A stretch of DNA of 64,000 bases from positions 62,001-126,000 of the forward strand of contig NZ_SSYB01000004.1 of assembly GCF_004917075.1 (NCBI RefSeq), read 5' to 3'. The translations under genes were made by a program, and so were the position numbers. Under the pieces are notes generated by a model. The model worked only from the letters and a program-made list of their open reading frames with translations. It did no database searches and had not been told where the DNA came from. Positions 8,648 through 16,926 of this stretch are shown piece by piece (position 1 is the first letter of the stretch; each line of letters starts with the position of its first letter). Source of the stretch: Geomonas edaphica (lineage in GTDB: Bacteria; Desulfobacterota; Desulfuromonadia; Geobacterales; Geobacteraceae).

Positions 8648-10102
8648 GTGTTGAAACTCGTGGTGGACCATAGCGGCAGGGAACGGCGTGTAGCGGGACT
8701 TTACCTGATTACGGACCAGGGCGATCGCCTGCTGCCGCGCGTGCGCGAAGCGCTCTCCTCGGGGGGCGTCGCCATACTGCAGTACCGGGACAAGCTGCGC
8801 AGCTACGACGAGCGCCTTGAGCTTGGGCACGACCTGAAGCGGCTGTGCGCCGAGTTCCAGGTGAAGTTCATCGTGAACGATGACCTGAAGCTTACGCTCG
8901 AACTGGACGCGGACGGCGTACACCTAGGGCAGGAGGACGGCGATTTCGCCGCGGCGAGAGAAGCGCTCGGCTCGAAGAAGCTCATCGGTATCTCCACCCA
9001 CTCGGTTGAAGAGGCGCTGGCCGCACAGGAAGCCGGCGCCGACTACATCGGCTTCGGCTCGCTCTATCCCACCGAAACCAAGGACGTCGAGCACATCCAG
9101 GGCCCGGAGGCGCTCGCCCTCGTGCGCGAGAAGGTGAAGCTCCCCATCGTCGCCATCGGCGGCATCAACCGGGACAACGCCTGCGCAGTAATCGACGCCG
9201 GTGCCGATTCCATCGCGGTCATCTCCTCAGTCCTCTCTGCGCGCTCCCCCGGGCTCGCGGCGACCGAACTGTCGCTTTTGTTCAACCGCCGCATGCTGCA
9301 CCCGCGCGGCGCTGTGCTCACCATCGCAGGCAGCGATTCCGGCGGCGGAGCGGGTATCCAGGCCGACCTCAAGACCGTCACGCTCCTCGGGAGCTACGGC
9401 GCCTCCGCCATCACGGCACTCACCGCCCAGAACACCCGCGGCGTTACCGGGATCCACCCGTCCCCTCCCGCGTTCCTCGCCGACCAGATCGACGCCGTAC
9501 TCTCGGACATCCCGATCGACGTGGTGAAGATCGGCATGCTCTGTTCGCCTGAAAACGCGGAAATCGTCGCCGACAAGCTGACCGCCTACGAGATGCGGAT
9601 GGTGGTGCTCGATCCGGTGATGACCGCGAAGGGCGGTGTGTCCCTCATCGAGGACGAGGCCCTTTCGGTGCTTAAAAAGCGCCTCGTACCGCTCAGCTAC
9701 CTGGTCACACCGAACATCCCCGAAGCCGAGGCACTCACCGGTCTCACCATCACCGATACCGCCGGAATGGAGCTCGCGGCGCGGGCGCTGCACCTCATGG
9801 GGGCAAAGCACGTGCTCATCAAAGGGGGGCACCTTACCGAGGGGGTCGTCACCGACATCCTCTTCGACGGGCATAACTTCAACCGCTACAGCGCCCCGCG
9901 CGTCCTCACCCGGAACACCCACGGCACCGGCTGCACGCTCGCCTCGGCGATCGCGACCTATCTCGCCCAGGGAGAGCCCCTTCCCGGCGCGGTATTGCGG
10001 GCGAAGCTTTTCGTCACCCGCGCCATCAAGTACGCCCAGCCGCTCGGCCGGGGGCACGGGCCGGTGAACCACTTCCTCGCGGCACGGGACCAGGTGGAAT
10101 AG
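8648..10102 (+). CDS. thiED: Thiamine-phosphate synthase / HMP-P kinase fusion (ThiE-ThiD)
   Basis: A 484-aa two-domain enzyme. ThiE (about 10-215) couples the thiazole and pyrimidine halves: AILQYRDK, VNDD, DGVHLGQED, and the phosphate loop IGGINRDNA. ThiD (about 220-480) phosphorylates HMP and HMP-P: LTIAGSDSGGGAGIQADLK, DPVMTAKGG, KGGHL and the anion hole THGTGCTLASAIA. Start: GTG at 8648, with GAGGTGA ahead; the next codon TTG (8651) has slightly better spacing and cannot be excluded. It is controlled by the TPP riboswitch upstream, and thiC follows after 58 bases. The fused order ThiE then ThiD is known in other bacteria. Confidence 0.94.
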   Translation: MLKLVVDHSGRERRVAGLYLITDQGDRLLPRVREALSSGGVAILQYRDKLRSYDERLELGHDLKRLCAEFQVKFIVNDDLKLTLELDADGVHLGQEDGDFAAAREALGSKKLIGISTHSVEEALAAQEAGADYIGFGSLYPTETKDVEHIQGPEALALVREKVKLPIVAIGGINRDNACAVIDAGADSIAVISSVLSARSPGLAATELSLLFNRRMLHPRGAVLTIAGSDSGGGAGIQADLKTVTLLGSYGASAITALTAQNTRGVTGIHPSPPAFLADQIDAVLSDIPIDVVKIGMLCSPENAEIVADKLTAYEMRMVVLDPVMTAKGGVSLIEDEALSVLKKRLVPLSYLVTPNIPEAEALTGLTITDTAGMELAARALHLMGAKHVLIKGGHLTEGVVTDILFDGHNFNRYSAPRVLTRNTHGTGCTLASAIATYLAQGEPLPGAVLRAKLFVTRAIKYAQPLGRGHGPVNHFLAARDQVE

Positions 10103-10160
10103 GTCGTCGGGAACAAACTTGCATCTACTTACTGAAGAGCCATTCAATAAAGGAGCAACC

Positions 10161-11474
10161 ATGACGCAGCTCGAATACGCCCGCAAGGGGATCATCACCG
10201 ACAAGATGAAAACGGCCGCCCGCGCTGAAGGGGTCGACGCCGAATTCATCCGCGCCGGGATCGCCGCGGGGAACATCATCATCTGCCATAACAACAAGCA
10301 CGCAAACGGCACCCCGCTCGCCGTCGGCCGCGGCCTTAGGACCAAGGTAAACGCCAACATCGGCAGCTCCGCCGACGACCTCGATTTCGAGAAGGAATTG
10401 GAAAAAGTACGCGTGGCGGTGGCAAGCGGCGCCGACGCCATCATGGACCTCTCCACCGGCGGCCCGGTCGACGAGATCCGCCGTGCCGTGATCGCCGAAA
10501 CCTCCGCCTGCATCGGTACCGTGCCGCTGTACCAGGCGGCGCTCGACGCGGTCAGAAAGCACAAGAAGGCGATCGTCGAGATGACCGTAGAGGACATCTT
10601 CCAGGGCGTCATCAAGCACGCCGAAGACGGCGTCGACTTCATCACCGTGCACTGTGGCGTCACCCGCGCCACCGTCGAGCGCATGCGCCGCGAAGGGCGC
10701 ATCATGGACGTCGTCTCCCGTGGCGGCGCATTCACCATCGAGTGGATGGCGCACAACAACAAGGAAAACCCGCTCTTCGAGCACTTCGATCGCCTGCTCG
10801 AGATCACCAAGGCCTACGACATGACCCTGTCGCTTGGCGACGGTTTCCGTCCCGGCTGCCTGGCCGACGCCACCGACCGCGCCCAGATCCACGAACTGAT
10901 CCTCCTGGGTGAGCTCACCCAGCGCGCCCAGGATTACGGGGTACAGGTGATGATCGAGGGACCGGGGCACATGCCGCTGAACCAGATCGAGGCGAACATC
11001 CAGCTGCAAAAAAGGCTCTGCCACGGCGCCCCTTTCTACGTGCTCGGACCGCTCGTCACCGACATCGCCCCCGGCTACGACCACATCACCTCCGCCATCG
11101 GCGGGACCATCGCGGCCGCCGCAGGCGCCGACTTCCTCTGCTACGTAACCCCGGCCGAGCACCTGAAGCTCCCGAGCGTCGAGGACGTGCGCGAAGGGGT
11201 CATGGCATCGCGCATCGCGGCTCACGCGGCCGACATCGTGAAGGGTGTGAAGGGCGCCATGGAGAAGGACAACGAGATGGCGCGCTGCCGCAAAAAGCTC
11301 GACTGGGAGGGGCAGTTCGCCCTCGCCATCGACCCGGTGAAGGCGCGCCGCCTGCGCGAGGAGTCCGGCGTCGCAGACCACGGCGCCTGCACCATGTGCG
11401 GCGAGTTCTGCGCCTACAAGGTGATGGACGACGCCACCGAGCGCGAGAAGGCCAACGCCGCAGCGGCCTGCTAG
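10161..11474 (+). CDS. thiC: Phosphomethylpyrimidine synthase
   Basis: A radical SAM enzyme (437 aa) that rearranges AIR into HMP-P. ANIGSS, DLSTGGPVDEIR, EGPGHMPLNQ and GAPFYVLGPLVTDIAPGYDH are diagnostic. The C-terminal cluster motif reads CTMCGEFC (Cys spacing 2 then 3), the form I associate with the short bacterial ThiC, rather than the 2-then-4 spacing of E. coli. The N-terminal extension of the long enterobacterial form is absent. The ATG at 10161 has AAAGGAGCAACC. Last gene of the thiamine operon. Confidence 0.97.
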   Translation: MTQLEYARKGIITDKMKTAARAEGVDAEFIRAGIAAGNIIICHNNKHANGTPLAVGRGLRTKVNANIGSSADDLDFEKELEKVRVAVASGADAIMDLSTGGPVDEIRRAVIAETSACIGTVPLYQAALDAVRKHKKAIVEMTVEDIFQGVIKHAEDGVDFITVHCGVTRATVERMRREGRIMDVVSRGGAFTIEWMAHNNKENPLFEHFDRLLEITKAYDMTLSLGDGFRPGCLADATDRAQIHELILLGELTQRAQDYGVQVMIEGPGHMPLNQIEANIQLQKRLCHGAPFYVLGPLVTDIAPGYDHITSAIGGTIAAAAGADFLCYVTPAEHLKLPSVEDVREGVMASRIAAHAADIVKGVKGAMEKDNEMARCRKKLDWEGQFALAIDPVKARRLREESGVADHGACTMCGEFCAYKVMDDATEREKANAAAAC

Positions 11475-11488
11475 ATATTATTAAATAG

Positions 11489-11517
11489 GACGGGGCGGCC
11501 GATGCGGCCGCCCCGTC
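11489..11517 (+). terminator. Strong hairpin after thiC
   Basis: A perfect 12-bp GC-rich stem with a 5-base loop, 15 bases after the thiC stop. There is no U-run after it, so it may act as an mRNA-stabilising end or a weak terminator. The rest of the gap to 11735 shows no clear element. Confidence 0.55.
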
Positions 11518-11735
11518 GCTGATTCTGAAGGAACCTGCCGTAGCGAGCACGCCACTTCCCCGCAAACCAGTAACCAACCCTACGCAAAATCCACCTGCAG
11601 TTCCTGGCATCTTCCACTCAGAAAAAAACCGGCGGTGCGGCTCATTTGCCGCATCAAACCCGGAACGAAAAAAAGTGCTGGACATTTCTCCCCCGTTCGG
11701 TTAGGGTACCCTCGACCAAAACCGGAGAGGGAAAG

Positions 11736-13589
11736 ATGCACTCAGCACACGAGAAAACACCGCGGTTTTGCGGCGAACCTGTCACCGCACGCCAGCTCGA
11801 ACTGATCAGGGGTGTCGTCAACGACTGCCCCGGAATCTCCAGGACCGAGCTCGCGGGCACGGTTTGTGAACTTCTCGACTGGCGCCGTCCGAGCGGCAGG
11901 CTGAAGACGGCAGAGTGCCGCGCCTTCCTCGAAGGGCTGGACGGCACCCTGTTCCAACTGCCGCCTACACGCCCTGGGCGTCCCCGCGGTTCGCGCACCT
12001 CCACCTGCGCGTCGGAAACGGGCGATCCCGTCCTGTCCGGACCGTTGCACGCATTCGGCCCGCTCGAGATCGTTCCGGTCGCGGGGAAGAAAGAGCAGGC
12101 GCTCTGGCGCTCACTGGTGGAGCGGCATCATTACCTGGGGCACAAGGTCCCGTTCGGCGCCCATATAAGGTACTTCGTGAGGCTGCACGCTCCGTCCCCG
12201 GTGATAGTCGGGTGCCTGCAGTTCTCGAGTCCCGCCTGGCGCATGGAGGCGCGCGACCGCCACATAGGGTGGAACGACGTGGCGCGCAGGGAGAATCTGC
12301 AGCGGGTGGTGTGCAACAGCAGGTTTCTGGTGCTCCCCACGGTGCAGGTGAAAAACCTCGCCAGCGCCGCCCTTTCGCTGGCACTGCGCCGCCTTGCCGC
12401 CGACTGGGAGGAGCGTTTTGGCGTGCGCCCGCTGCTCGCTGAGACGCTCGTCGACGGCAGACGGTACGCCGGCACGTGCTACAAGGCGGCGAACTGGATC
12501 GAGGTGGGGTGCACCACGGGACGCGGCAGGAACGACCGGGACCACGCCCGCCACGGGGAGAGCCCGAAGAAGGTATTTTTATTTCCGCTGGTGAAGGGAG
12601 CGGTACCGCTGTTGAGGCAGGCGAAGGGGCAAGCGCCCCTGCCGGAACGGCACCCGGATGGTGCGATGCCATCCGCCGCACCGCCCATCAGGAAGCGGTG
12701 TGAGCATGGGAGGAGCGACATGGTGAAAAAGATAGCGCGCAGGCTCTTGGCAACTGCGGCGATGGCAGCCCTTTTCGGGTGCGGTGCGAGCGTTGACTCG
12801 CTGGTACACCAGTCCACCGGCATTCACCCGCAGCAGGTGAGGCACTCCCGGTCCGATGCCGCGCCCGTGCCGACGCAGATACCGCTTTACACATACCAGG
12901 TGGTCAAGAGCTGGCCCCACTACAACTGGAGCTTCACCGAGGGGCTCACCTTTCAAGATGGCGTGCTACTCGAAAGTTCCGGGCTTTACGAGAGATCCGC
13001 CATCATGAAGGTCTGGCCCGGATCCGGACAGGTGCTGAGCAGCGAGGGGGTTCCAAGGGATTACTTCGCCGAGGGGATCACCGTCTTGCGCGACAGGCTC
13101 TACATGGTCACCCTTTCGGGGGCGGGGATCATCTACGACCACAAGACACTGCGCCAACAAGGGGAATTCTCCGTCGACGGTGAAGGGTGGGGTCTCACCA
13201 ACGACGGCAAGCACCTCATCATGAGTGATGGCAGCAACTGCATCAAGTTCATCAACCCGGACACCTTCCAGACCGAGCGGAGCGTGGAGGTTACCTGCAA
13301 CGGAACCCCTCTCAGGAATCTGAACGCGCTGCAGTACGTCAAGGGGGAGATCTACGCCAACATCTGGAAGACCGATTACATCGTGCGCATCAATCCGGCG
13401 AACGGTGCCGTGGTGGGGTGGGTGAACCTGAAGGGGCTCTTGCCGTCGAACGAGCGCAGCCGCGACCCTGATCACGTGCTGAACGGGATCGCCTACGACG
13501 AGAAGAGCGACCGGCTGGTGGTGACCGGCAAGATGTGGCCCAGCTATTTCGAAATCCGACTGGAGCAGGTGGCAAGCGTCGAATCCTGA
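11736..13589 (+). CDS. DruA-like DUF4338 protein in frame with a glutaminyl-peptide cyclotransferase
   Basis: One open frame of 617 codons. Residues 105-285 match the DUF4338/DruA family: HHYLGHKVPFGAHIRYF, LQFSSPAWR, RVVCNSRFLVLP and ETLVDGRRYAGTCYKAANW with TGRGRNDR. Residues 1-100 resemble the basic helical N-terminal region of the same family. After a linker (290-328, Pro/Arg rich) comes a complete lipoprotein, whose own start is described at 12720. The ATG at 11736 has GGAGAGGGAAAG. No stop separates the two parts. DUF4338 proteins occur in Druantia defence systems and alone; no DruE-like helicase is present here. Whether a true fusion protein is made is open, because a lipoprotein signal in mid-chain would not work. 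Confidence 0.6.
   Translation: MHSAHEKTPRFCGEPVTARQLELIRGVVNDCPGISRTELAGTVCELLDWRRPSGRLKTAECRAFLEGLDGTLFQLPPTRPGRPRGSRTSTCASETGDPVLSGPLHAFGPLEIVPVAGKKEQALWRSLVERHHYLGHKVPFGAHIRYFVRLHAPSPVIVGCLQFSSPAWRMEARDRHIGWNDVARRENLQRVVCNSRFLVLPTVQVKNLASAALSLALRRLAADWEERFGVRPLLAETLVDGRRYAGTCYKAANWIEVGCTTGRGRNDRDHARHGESPKKVFLFPLVKGAVPLLRQAKGQAPLPERHPDGAMPSAAPPIRKRCEHGRSDMVKKIARRLLATAAMAALFGCGASVDSLVHQSTGIHPQQVRHSRSDAAPVPTQIPLYTYQVVKSWPHYNWSFTEGLTFQDGVLLESSGLYERSAIMKVWPGSGQVLSSEGVPRDYFAEGITVLRDRLYMVTLSGAGIIYDHKTLRQQGEFSVDGEGWGLTNDGKHLIMSDGSNCIKFINPDTFQTERSVEVTCNGTPLRNLNALQYVKGEIYANIWKTDYIVRINPANGAVVGWVNLKGLLPSNERSRDPDHVLNGIAYDEKSDRLVVTGKMWPSYFEIRLEQVASVES
12720..13589 (+). CDS. Glutaminyl-peptide cyclotransferase-like lipoprotein (internal start)
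   Basis: An alternative 289-aa product of the same frame. The ATG at 12720 follows GGGAGGAGCGAC, an excellent ribosome site. The first 21 residues form a lipoprotein signal with lipobox ALFGC (Cys21), which only makes sense at a protein's N-terminus. The rest is a beta-propeller of the bacterial/plant glutaminyl cyclase type (PF05096): SFTEGLTF, VLLESSGLYE, YFAEGITVLRDRLYMVT, GEGWGLTNDGKHLIMSDG, NALQYVKGEIYANIW and LNGIAYD. These enzymes cyclise N-terminal Gln to pyroglutamate. I infer a second translation start for a separately exported lipoprotein. Confidence 0.7.
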   Translation: MVKKIARRLLATAAMAALFGCGASVDSLVHQSTGIHPQQVRHSRSDAAPVPTQIPLYTYQVVKSWPHYNWSFTEGLTFQDGVLLESSGLYERSAIMKVWPGSGQVLSSEGVPRDYFAEGITVLRDRLYMVTLSGAGIIYDHKTLRQQGEFSVDGEGWGLTNDGKHLIMSDGSNCIKFINPDTFQTERSVEVTCNGTPLRNLNALQYVKGEIYANIWKTDYIVRINPANGAVVGWVNLKGLLPSNERSRDPDHVLNGIAYDEKSDRLVVTGKMWPSYFEIRLEQVASVES

Positions 13590-13616
13590 GGTCCGCTAAC
13601 GACTGGGCATGGTACG

Positions 13617-13673
13617 AAAAAAGGCGCGAAGGCAAGGGCATCGGGTAGGCCCTTGCGGCTTCGCGCCTTTTAT
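13617..13673. terminator. Bidirectional terminator
   Basis: A long stem with a small bulge (AAGGCGCGAAG...CTTCGCGCCTT enclosing CAAGGGC/GCCCTTG) is flanked by A-rich sequence on the left and TTTTATT on the right. It serves the cyclotransferase gene on plus and faces the cytochrome gene on minus. Confidence 0.85.
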
Positions 13674-13689
13674 TCGTCGGCTTTCTTTC

Positions 13690-14688
13690 CTACTTAGCCC
13701 CCAGCTTCCTGAGGGACTCCATAACCTTTTGCAGGTCCGCCGAGGGCTTCCCTACTGTGATGAGGCCAAGCGGACGCTCGATTTTCTTCGTCTCGACCAC
13801 GGCGGTCTCGGCCGGGTTCACGAACCCGCGCCCCAGCCCGCCGATGCCGGAAGGATCAGCAGCGACCCGGTCGTTCACCTGCTTCACGAAGTCCACCGCC
13901 TTAGCCTTGTCGACGTACTCGGCATTCCCCATTACCACCTGCTTGATCAGACCGCGGGTGGCGCTCGCCTTCGCATCGGTATAGACGGTGATCGCGAGAT
14001 CCTTCCCTCCCACCTCCTTCCAGTTGACGATCTTCCCGGTATGGATGTCCCTGATCTGCTCCCAGGTGAGCCGCTTGACCGGGTTGGAGGGGTGCACCAC
14101 GAACACCACCTCTGATTTCGCCAGTACGTCCATCTGCAGGCCGTCCGTCGGCTTCGACAGGCCGGCGGATTTCCCCGCGCCGATGGTGGCGTCGAGAGAG
14201 GCTGAGGCCATGGCAGCATCGCACTTGCCGTCGAGGAGATCGACCATCCCCTTGCCGGCGTTGCTCTTGTCCACGACGAGCTTCACCCCGGTTTCCTTCT
14301 CGACGGCGTCCTTGTTCGGGGCGACAAGATCGGTGACCACGCTGGCCGCGCCGCAGAGCTTCACCTGCGGGGGGGTGGCGGGCTTCGTGTCGAACTTGCG
14401 GTGGCACAGTTCGCAGTCGTTGAAGGCCCGGGTGCCGTTGTGACAGGCAAAGCAGGCGACCGGCTTCTCGTGGTCGTCCATGGTGATGAGGGCCTTCTTG
14501 GCGGTGCCGAAAAGGGCGCCGTGGCAGTCGTTGCAGAGCATCCCCTTGGAGGCGTGCAGCCTGCCGTCGAAGATCACCTTCCCCTGCCCTGCCCCGCCGT
14601 AAAGAAGCGCCTTGTCGTGGGTCGCGCAGGCGACGCCGGCGGTGAGCGCCAGCGCGAGCGCGCAAATCGTTGCAATTGTCTTTCGCAT
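13690..14688 (-). CDS. Triheme c7-type cytochrome fused to a PstS-like solute-binding domain
   Basis: A 332-aa exported protein. The signal peptide ends near residue 22 (ACA|THD). Residues 25-100 form a c7-type domain with three CxxCH sites (C52-H56, C79-H83, C92-H96) and the VIFDGRLHASKGMLCNDCH start typical of this family. Residues 108-332 resemble the type 2 periplasmic binding proteins of the phosphate family (LCGAASVVTDLVAPNKDAVEKETG, DAAMASASL, VHPSNPVKRLTWEQIRDI, TRGLIKQVV). I know both domains separately; the combination is unusual. The ATG at 14688 has GGAGACGACCG. The next gene upstream is a Tat-exported FMN enzyme, which suggests a shared periplasmic electron path. The substrate is unknown. 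Confidence 0.85.
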   Translation of the reverse strand: MRKTIATICALALALTAGVACATHDKALLYGGAGQGKVIFDGRLHASKGMLCNDCHGALFGTAKKALITMDDHEKPVACFACHNGTRAFNDCELCHRKFDTKPATPPQVKLCGAASVVTDLVAPNKDAVEKETGVKLVVDKSNAGKGMVDLLDGKCDAAMASASLDATIGAGKSAGLSKPTDGLQMDVLAKSEVVFVVHPSNPVKRLTWEQIRDIHTGKIVNWKEVGGKDLAITVYTDAKASATRGLIKQVVMGNAEYVDKAKAVDFVKQVNDRVAADPSGIGGLGRGFVNPAETAVVETKKIERPLGLITVGKPSADLQKVMESLRKLGAK

Positions 14689-14790
14689 CGGTCGTCTCCG
14701 GATGGCCCGCCCGGCGCTGGCGTCGACCGCAGCGGGCGGGCCGCATCGTTAAAGCGCCCCCTCCAGTGCGGGAGGGGGCGCATGGTGGGG

Positions 14791-16002
14791 CTAGGCCAGG
14801 ATGTCGCGGCTCACCTTTTTGACGTCCGCGGTGCCGGTAAGGGTCATGGCGACGACCAGCTCGTCCTGCATCTTCTTGAGGATGGCGGCAACCCCTTCCG
14901 CCCCGCCGCCGACCGAGCCGCGTACCAGCGGACGCCCGACGAGAACGGCGTCGGCGCCGAGGGCGAGCATCTTCAGTACGTCAGCGCCGTAACGGATGCC
15001 GCCGTCGACGAAGATGGTCATCTTCCCCTTCACCTTGTCCGCGATGGCGGGAAGCACCTGGGCGGTACCCGGGGTGTGGTCGAGGACGCGACCGCCGTGG
15101 TTGGAGACGACGATGCCGGCGGCACCCACCTTGTAGGCCGCAACGGCCTCCTCAGGGGTCATCACCCCTTTGACGACGAAGGGAAGCTTCGTGGAGCGCG
15201 CGATCTCCCGCAACTGCTCCAGGGTCTTAGGCTCTACGGTCTGCCCCGGCAGGGCACGTGCGGCGCGGCCGGCGGAGTCGATGTCGATGGCGAAGAAGGG
15301 GGCGCCGGTCGCTTCGATCAACCTGATGCGCTGGATGATGTCGGCCTGGCTGCGCGGTTTGATCTGGGCCACCGCCCTCCCCTTGTACTTGGCGACCGTC
15401 TTAAGCCGCGTCTCGTAGGTGGCAAGCGGGTCGCCTATGCCGTCGGCCGCGAAACCGATGGTGCCCGCGAGCACGCAGCCGCCGATGATCCCTTCGGCGT
15501 ACTCGTCCTCACCCACCTTGCCGCCGAGCCCCATGTTGTAGGTGACCCCGCCGGTGATGCCGGAGAGGATCGGCATGGAGAGCTTCGCGCCGAAGATGGT
15601 GATCGAGGTGTCAGGCTTTTTCACGTCGTGGAAGGTGCGCATCTTCAGGTCGTACTTGGCGAGCGCCTGGAGGTTGTTCCTGAAGGCGCGGCCAGAATCG
15701 AGCCCCCCCATGCCCGGGACCTCGCCGGAACAGGCGACGCCGTCGCACTCGGGACAGACGCGGCAGCGCGGGTACATCTTCTCGCGCGCCACCTTGAGCA
15801 CGTCGGCGACCTTCTTGGTCCCGCCCCCTGCCGCGGTGGCGGTCGCAGCCTTGGCCGCGGTCTTCGCCTCTTCGGCGGCGCGCGCCTCGCCGCGCCCTAC
15901 CGCCTGCACCGCCAGCACGCTGGCACCGACCACTGCTGCGGTCTTGATAAAGTCGCGACGGGTTACGTTCCCGCCTTCCATTTCCTCACATTCGATGGAC
16001 AT
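14791..16002 (-). CDS. Tat-exported FMN-dependent alpha-hydroxyacid dehydrogenase
   Basis: 403 aa. A twin-arginine signal (TRRDFIKTAAVVGAS, residues 14-28) is followed by an Ala-rich linker and a cysteine segment (CRVCPECDGVACSG) that could bind metal or form disulfides. A lactate/glycolate oxidase-type barrel comes next: GAKLSMPILSGITGG, AQIKPRS, FAIDIDSAG, FVVKGVMTPEEAV, VSNHGGRVLDHTPG, FVDGGIRYGADVLKMLALGADAV. The SNHGGR motif carries the catalytic His and Arg. Start at 16002 with AGGAGGCCGTT. Family enzymes are usually cytoplasmic, so the periplasmic form probably donates electrons to cytochromes. Direct repeats upstream at 16094-16128 suggest control by the adjacent LytTR regulator. Confidence 0.88.
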   Translation of the reverse strand: MSIECEEMEGGNVTRRDFIKTAAVVGASVLAVQAVGRGEARAAEEAKTAAKAATATAAGGGTKKVADVLKVAREKMYPRCRVCPECDGVACSGEVPGMGGLDSGRAFRNNLQALAKYDLKMRTFHDVKKPDTSITIFGAKLSMPILSGITGGVTYNMGLGGKVGEDEYAEGIIGGCVLAGTIGFAADGIGDPLATYETRLKTVAKYKGRAVAQIKPRSQADIIQRIRLIEATGAPFFAIDIDSAGRAARALPGQTVEPKTLEQLREIARSTKLPFVVKGVMTPEEAVAAYKVGAAGIVVSNHGGRVLDHTPGTAQVLPAIADKVKGKMTIFVDGGIRYGADVLKMLALGADAVLVGRPLVRGSVGGGAEGVAAILKKMQDELVVAMTLTGTADVKKVSRDILA

Positions 16003-16054
16003 AACGGCCTCCTGTGGTTGTGATTCTCATGCGTTACGGATTCTTGTGATCTGC

Positions 16055-16060
16055 ATGATA
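16055..16060 (-). promoter_or_regulatory. Candidate -10 element for the FMN enzyme gene
   Basis: TATCAT on the minus strand, about 53 bases before the start codon. No good -35 is seen, which fits a promoter that needs an activator at the repeats 33 bases further upstream. Confidence 0.35.
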
Positions 16061-16093
16061 AGCAAGGAGAGGCGGCGGGACATCCATGACGCC

Positions 16094-16128
16094 GTGAATG
16101 ACACAAAAAGAGGGGTGAATGACACAAA
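16094..16128 (-). promoter_or_regulatory. Direct repeats spaced 21 bp, putative LytTR regulator site
   Basis: A 14-base word (on minus TTTGTGTCATTCAC) occurs twice without mismatch at 16094-16107 and 16115-16128, exactly 21 bp apart, with a weaker third copy near 16134-16145. Two helical turns between direct repeats is the layout known for LytTR regulators such as E. coli YpdB and BtsR. The site lies about 90-125 bases upstream of the FMN enzyme start and beside the lytTR gene. Confidence 0.6.
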
Positions 16129-16182
16129 GCGCCGTTCAATGGCATGAGGAGGAGAGGGGCAAAGGCAGGGAGAGGCTTCGGA

Positions 16183-16926
16183 CTAGCGGTTCAGCAGGAG
16201 TCTCTCCTTGAGATCCTTCGCGTGGTACCGGCTCACCAGTACCTGGCTGCGCACCGCGTCGTTCATCACCAGTTTGCAGCTGCCGCTGAACCAGGGGATG
16301 ATCTCGATGATGCAGTTGAGGTTCACCAGGGCGTTTCGGTGCACCCGCGTGAAGGAATACGGGGCGAGGAGTTCCTCGAGGGCGCTCAGCGTGCTTTTGG
16401 AGCTGTAGACCGCGTCGCGGGTGTGCACCTGCGCCTCTCCCTCCTCGGCGGTTATGAAGATCACCGATTCGGGTGCTATGGGGATCTGCTTGCCGCGCTT
16501 TTGCACCAGGATGCGCTTGATCCCCTGCGTTTCCTGCGTGGTCGCACGCCGCTCCGGCCCCGCCAGCGCCTGGAGCGCCTTCTGCACCGTCTTCGCCACA
16601 CGATCCAGGGTGAAGGGTTTTAGGATGTAGTCGAAGGCATCTACGCTGAAGGCATCCACGGCGAACTCCTGGAAGGCTGTGGCGAATACGACGAGCGGGG
16701 GATCGGGAAGCTCGGCAATCACCTCTGCGAGCTCGATGCCGTTCAGCCCTGGAAGCTGGATGTCGAGGAAGACCAGCCGGGGGCGCTTCTCGCGGATCTC
16801 CTTCAGCGCCTGGGACGGGTTCGCGGCCTCGCCCGCCACAACCACCTCGGGGACCTGTTCCAGGAGAAAACGGAGTTCGCGGCGCGCGGGCGCCTCGTCG
16901 TCGATGATGAGAACGGAAATGCTCAT
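16183..16926 (-). CDS. LytTR-family response regulator
   Basis: 247 aa. The receiver domain (1-120) has acidic residues DD at 9-10, the phosphorylated Asp near residue 55 (VFLDIQLPG) and Lys in DYILKPF. The LytTR DNA-binding domain (about 140-245) shows ITAEEGEAQVHT, FTRVHRNALVNL and VSRYHAKDLKERL. It overlaps the kinase gene by 4 bases (ATGA type), so the two are translated together. The likely target is the repeat pair at 16094-16128, in front of the next gene downstream. Confidence 0.93.
   Translation of the reverse strand: MSISVLIIDDEAPARRELRFLLEQVPEVVVAGEAANPSQALKEIREKRPRLVFLDIQLPGLNGIELAEVIAELPDPPLVVFATAFQEFAVDAFSVDAFDYILKPFTLDRVAKTVQKALQALAGPERRATTQETQGIKRILVQKRGKQIPIAPESVIFITAEEGEAQVHTRDAVYSSKSTLSALEELLAPYSFTRVHRNALVNLNCIIEIIPWFSGSCKLVMNDAVRSQVLVSRYHAKDLKERLLLNR

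Noticed and set aside
11736-12719. Druantia defence system
   Set aside because: Only a DruA-like DUF4338 domain is present; no DruE-type helicase or other Dru gene nearby.
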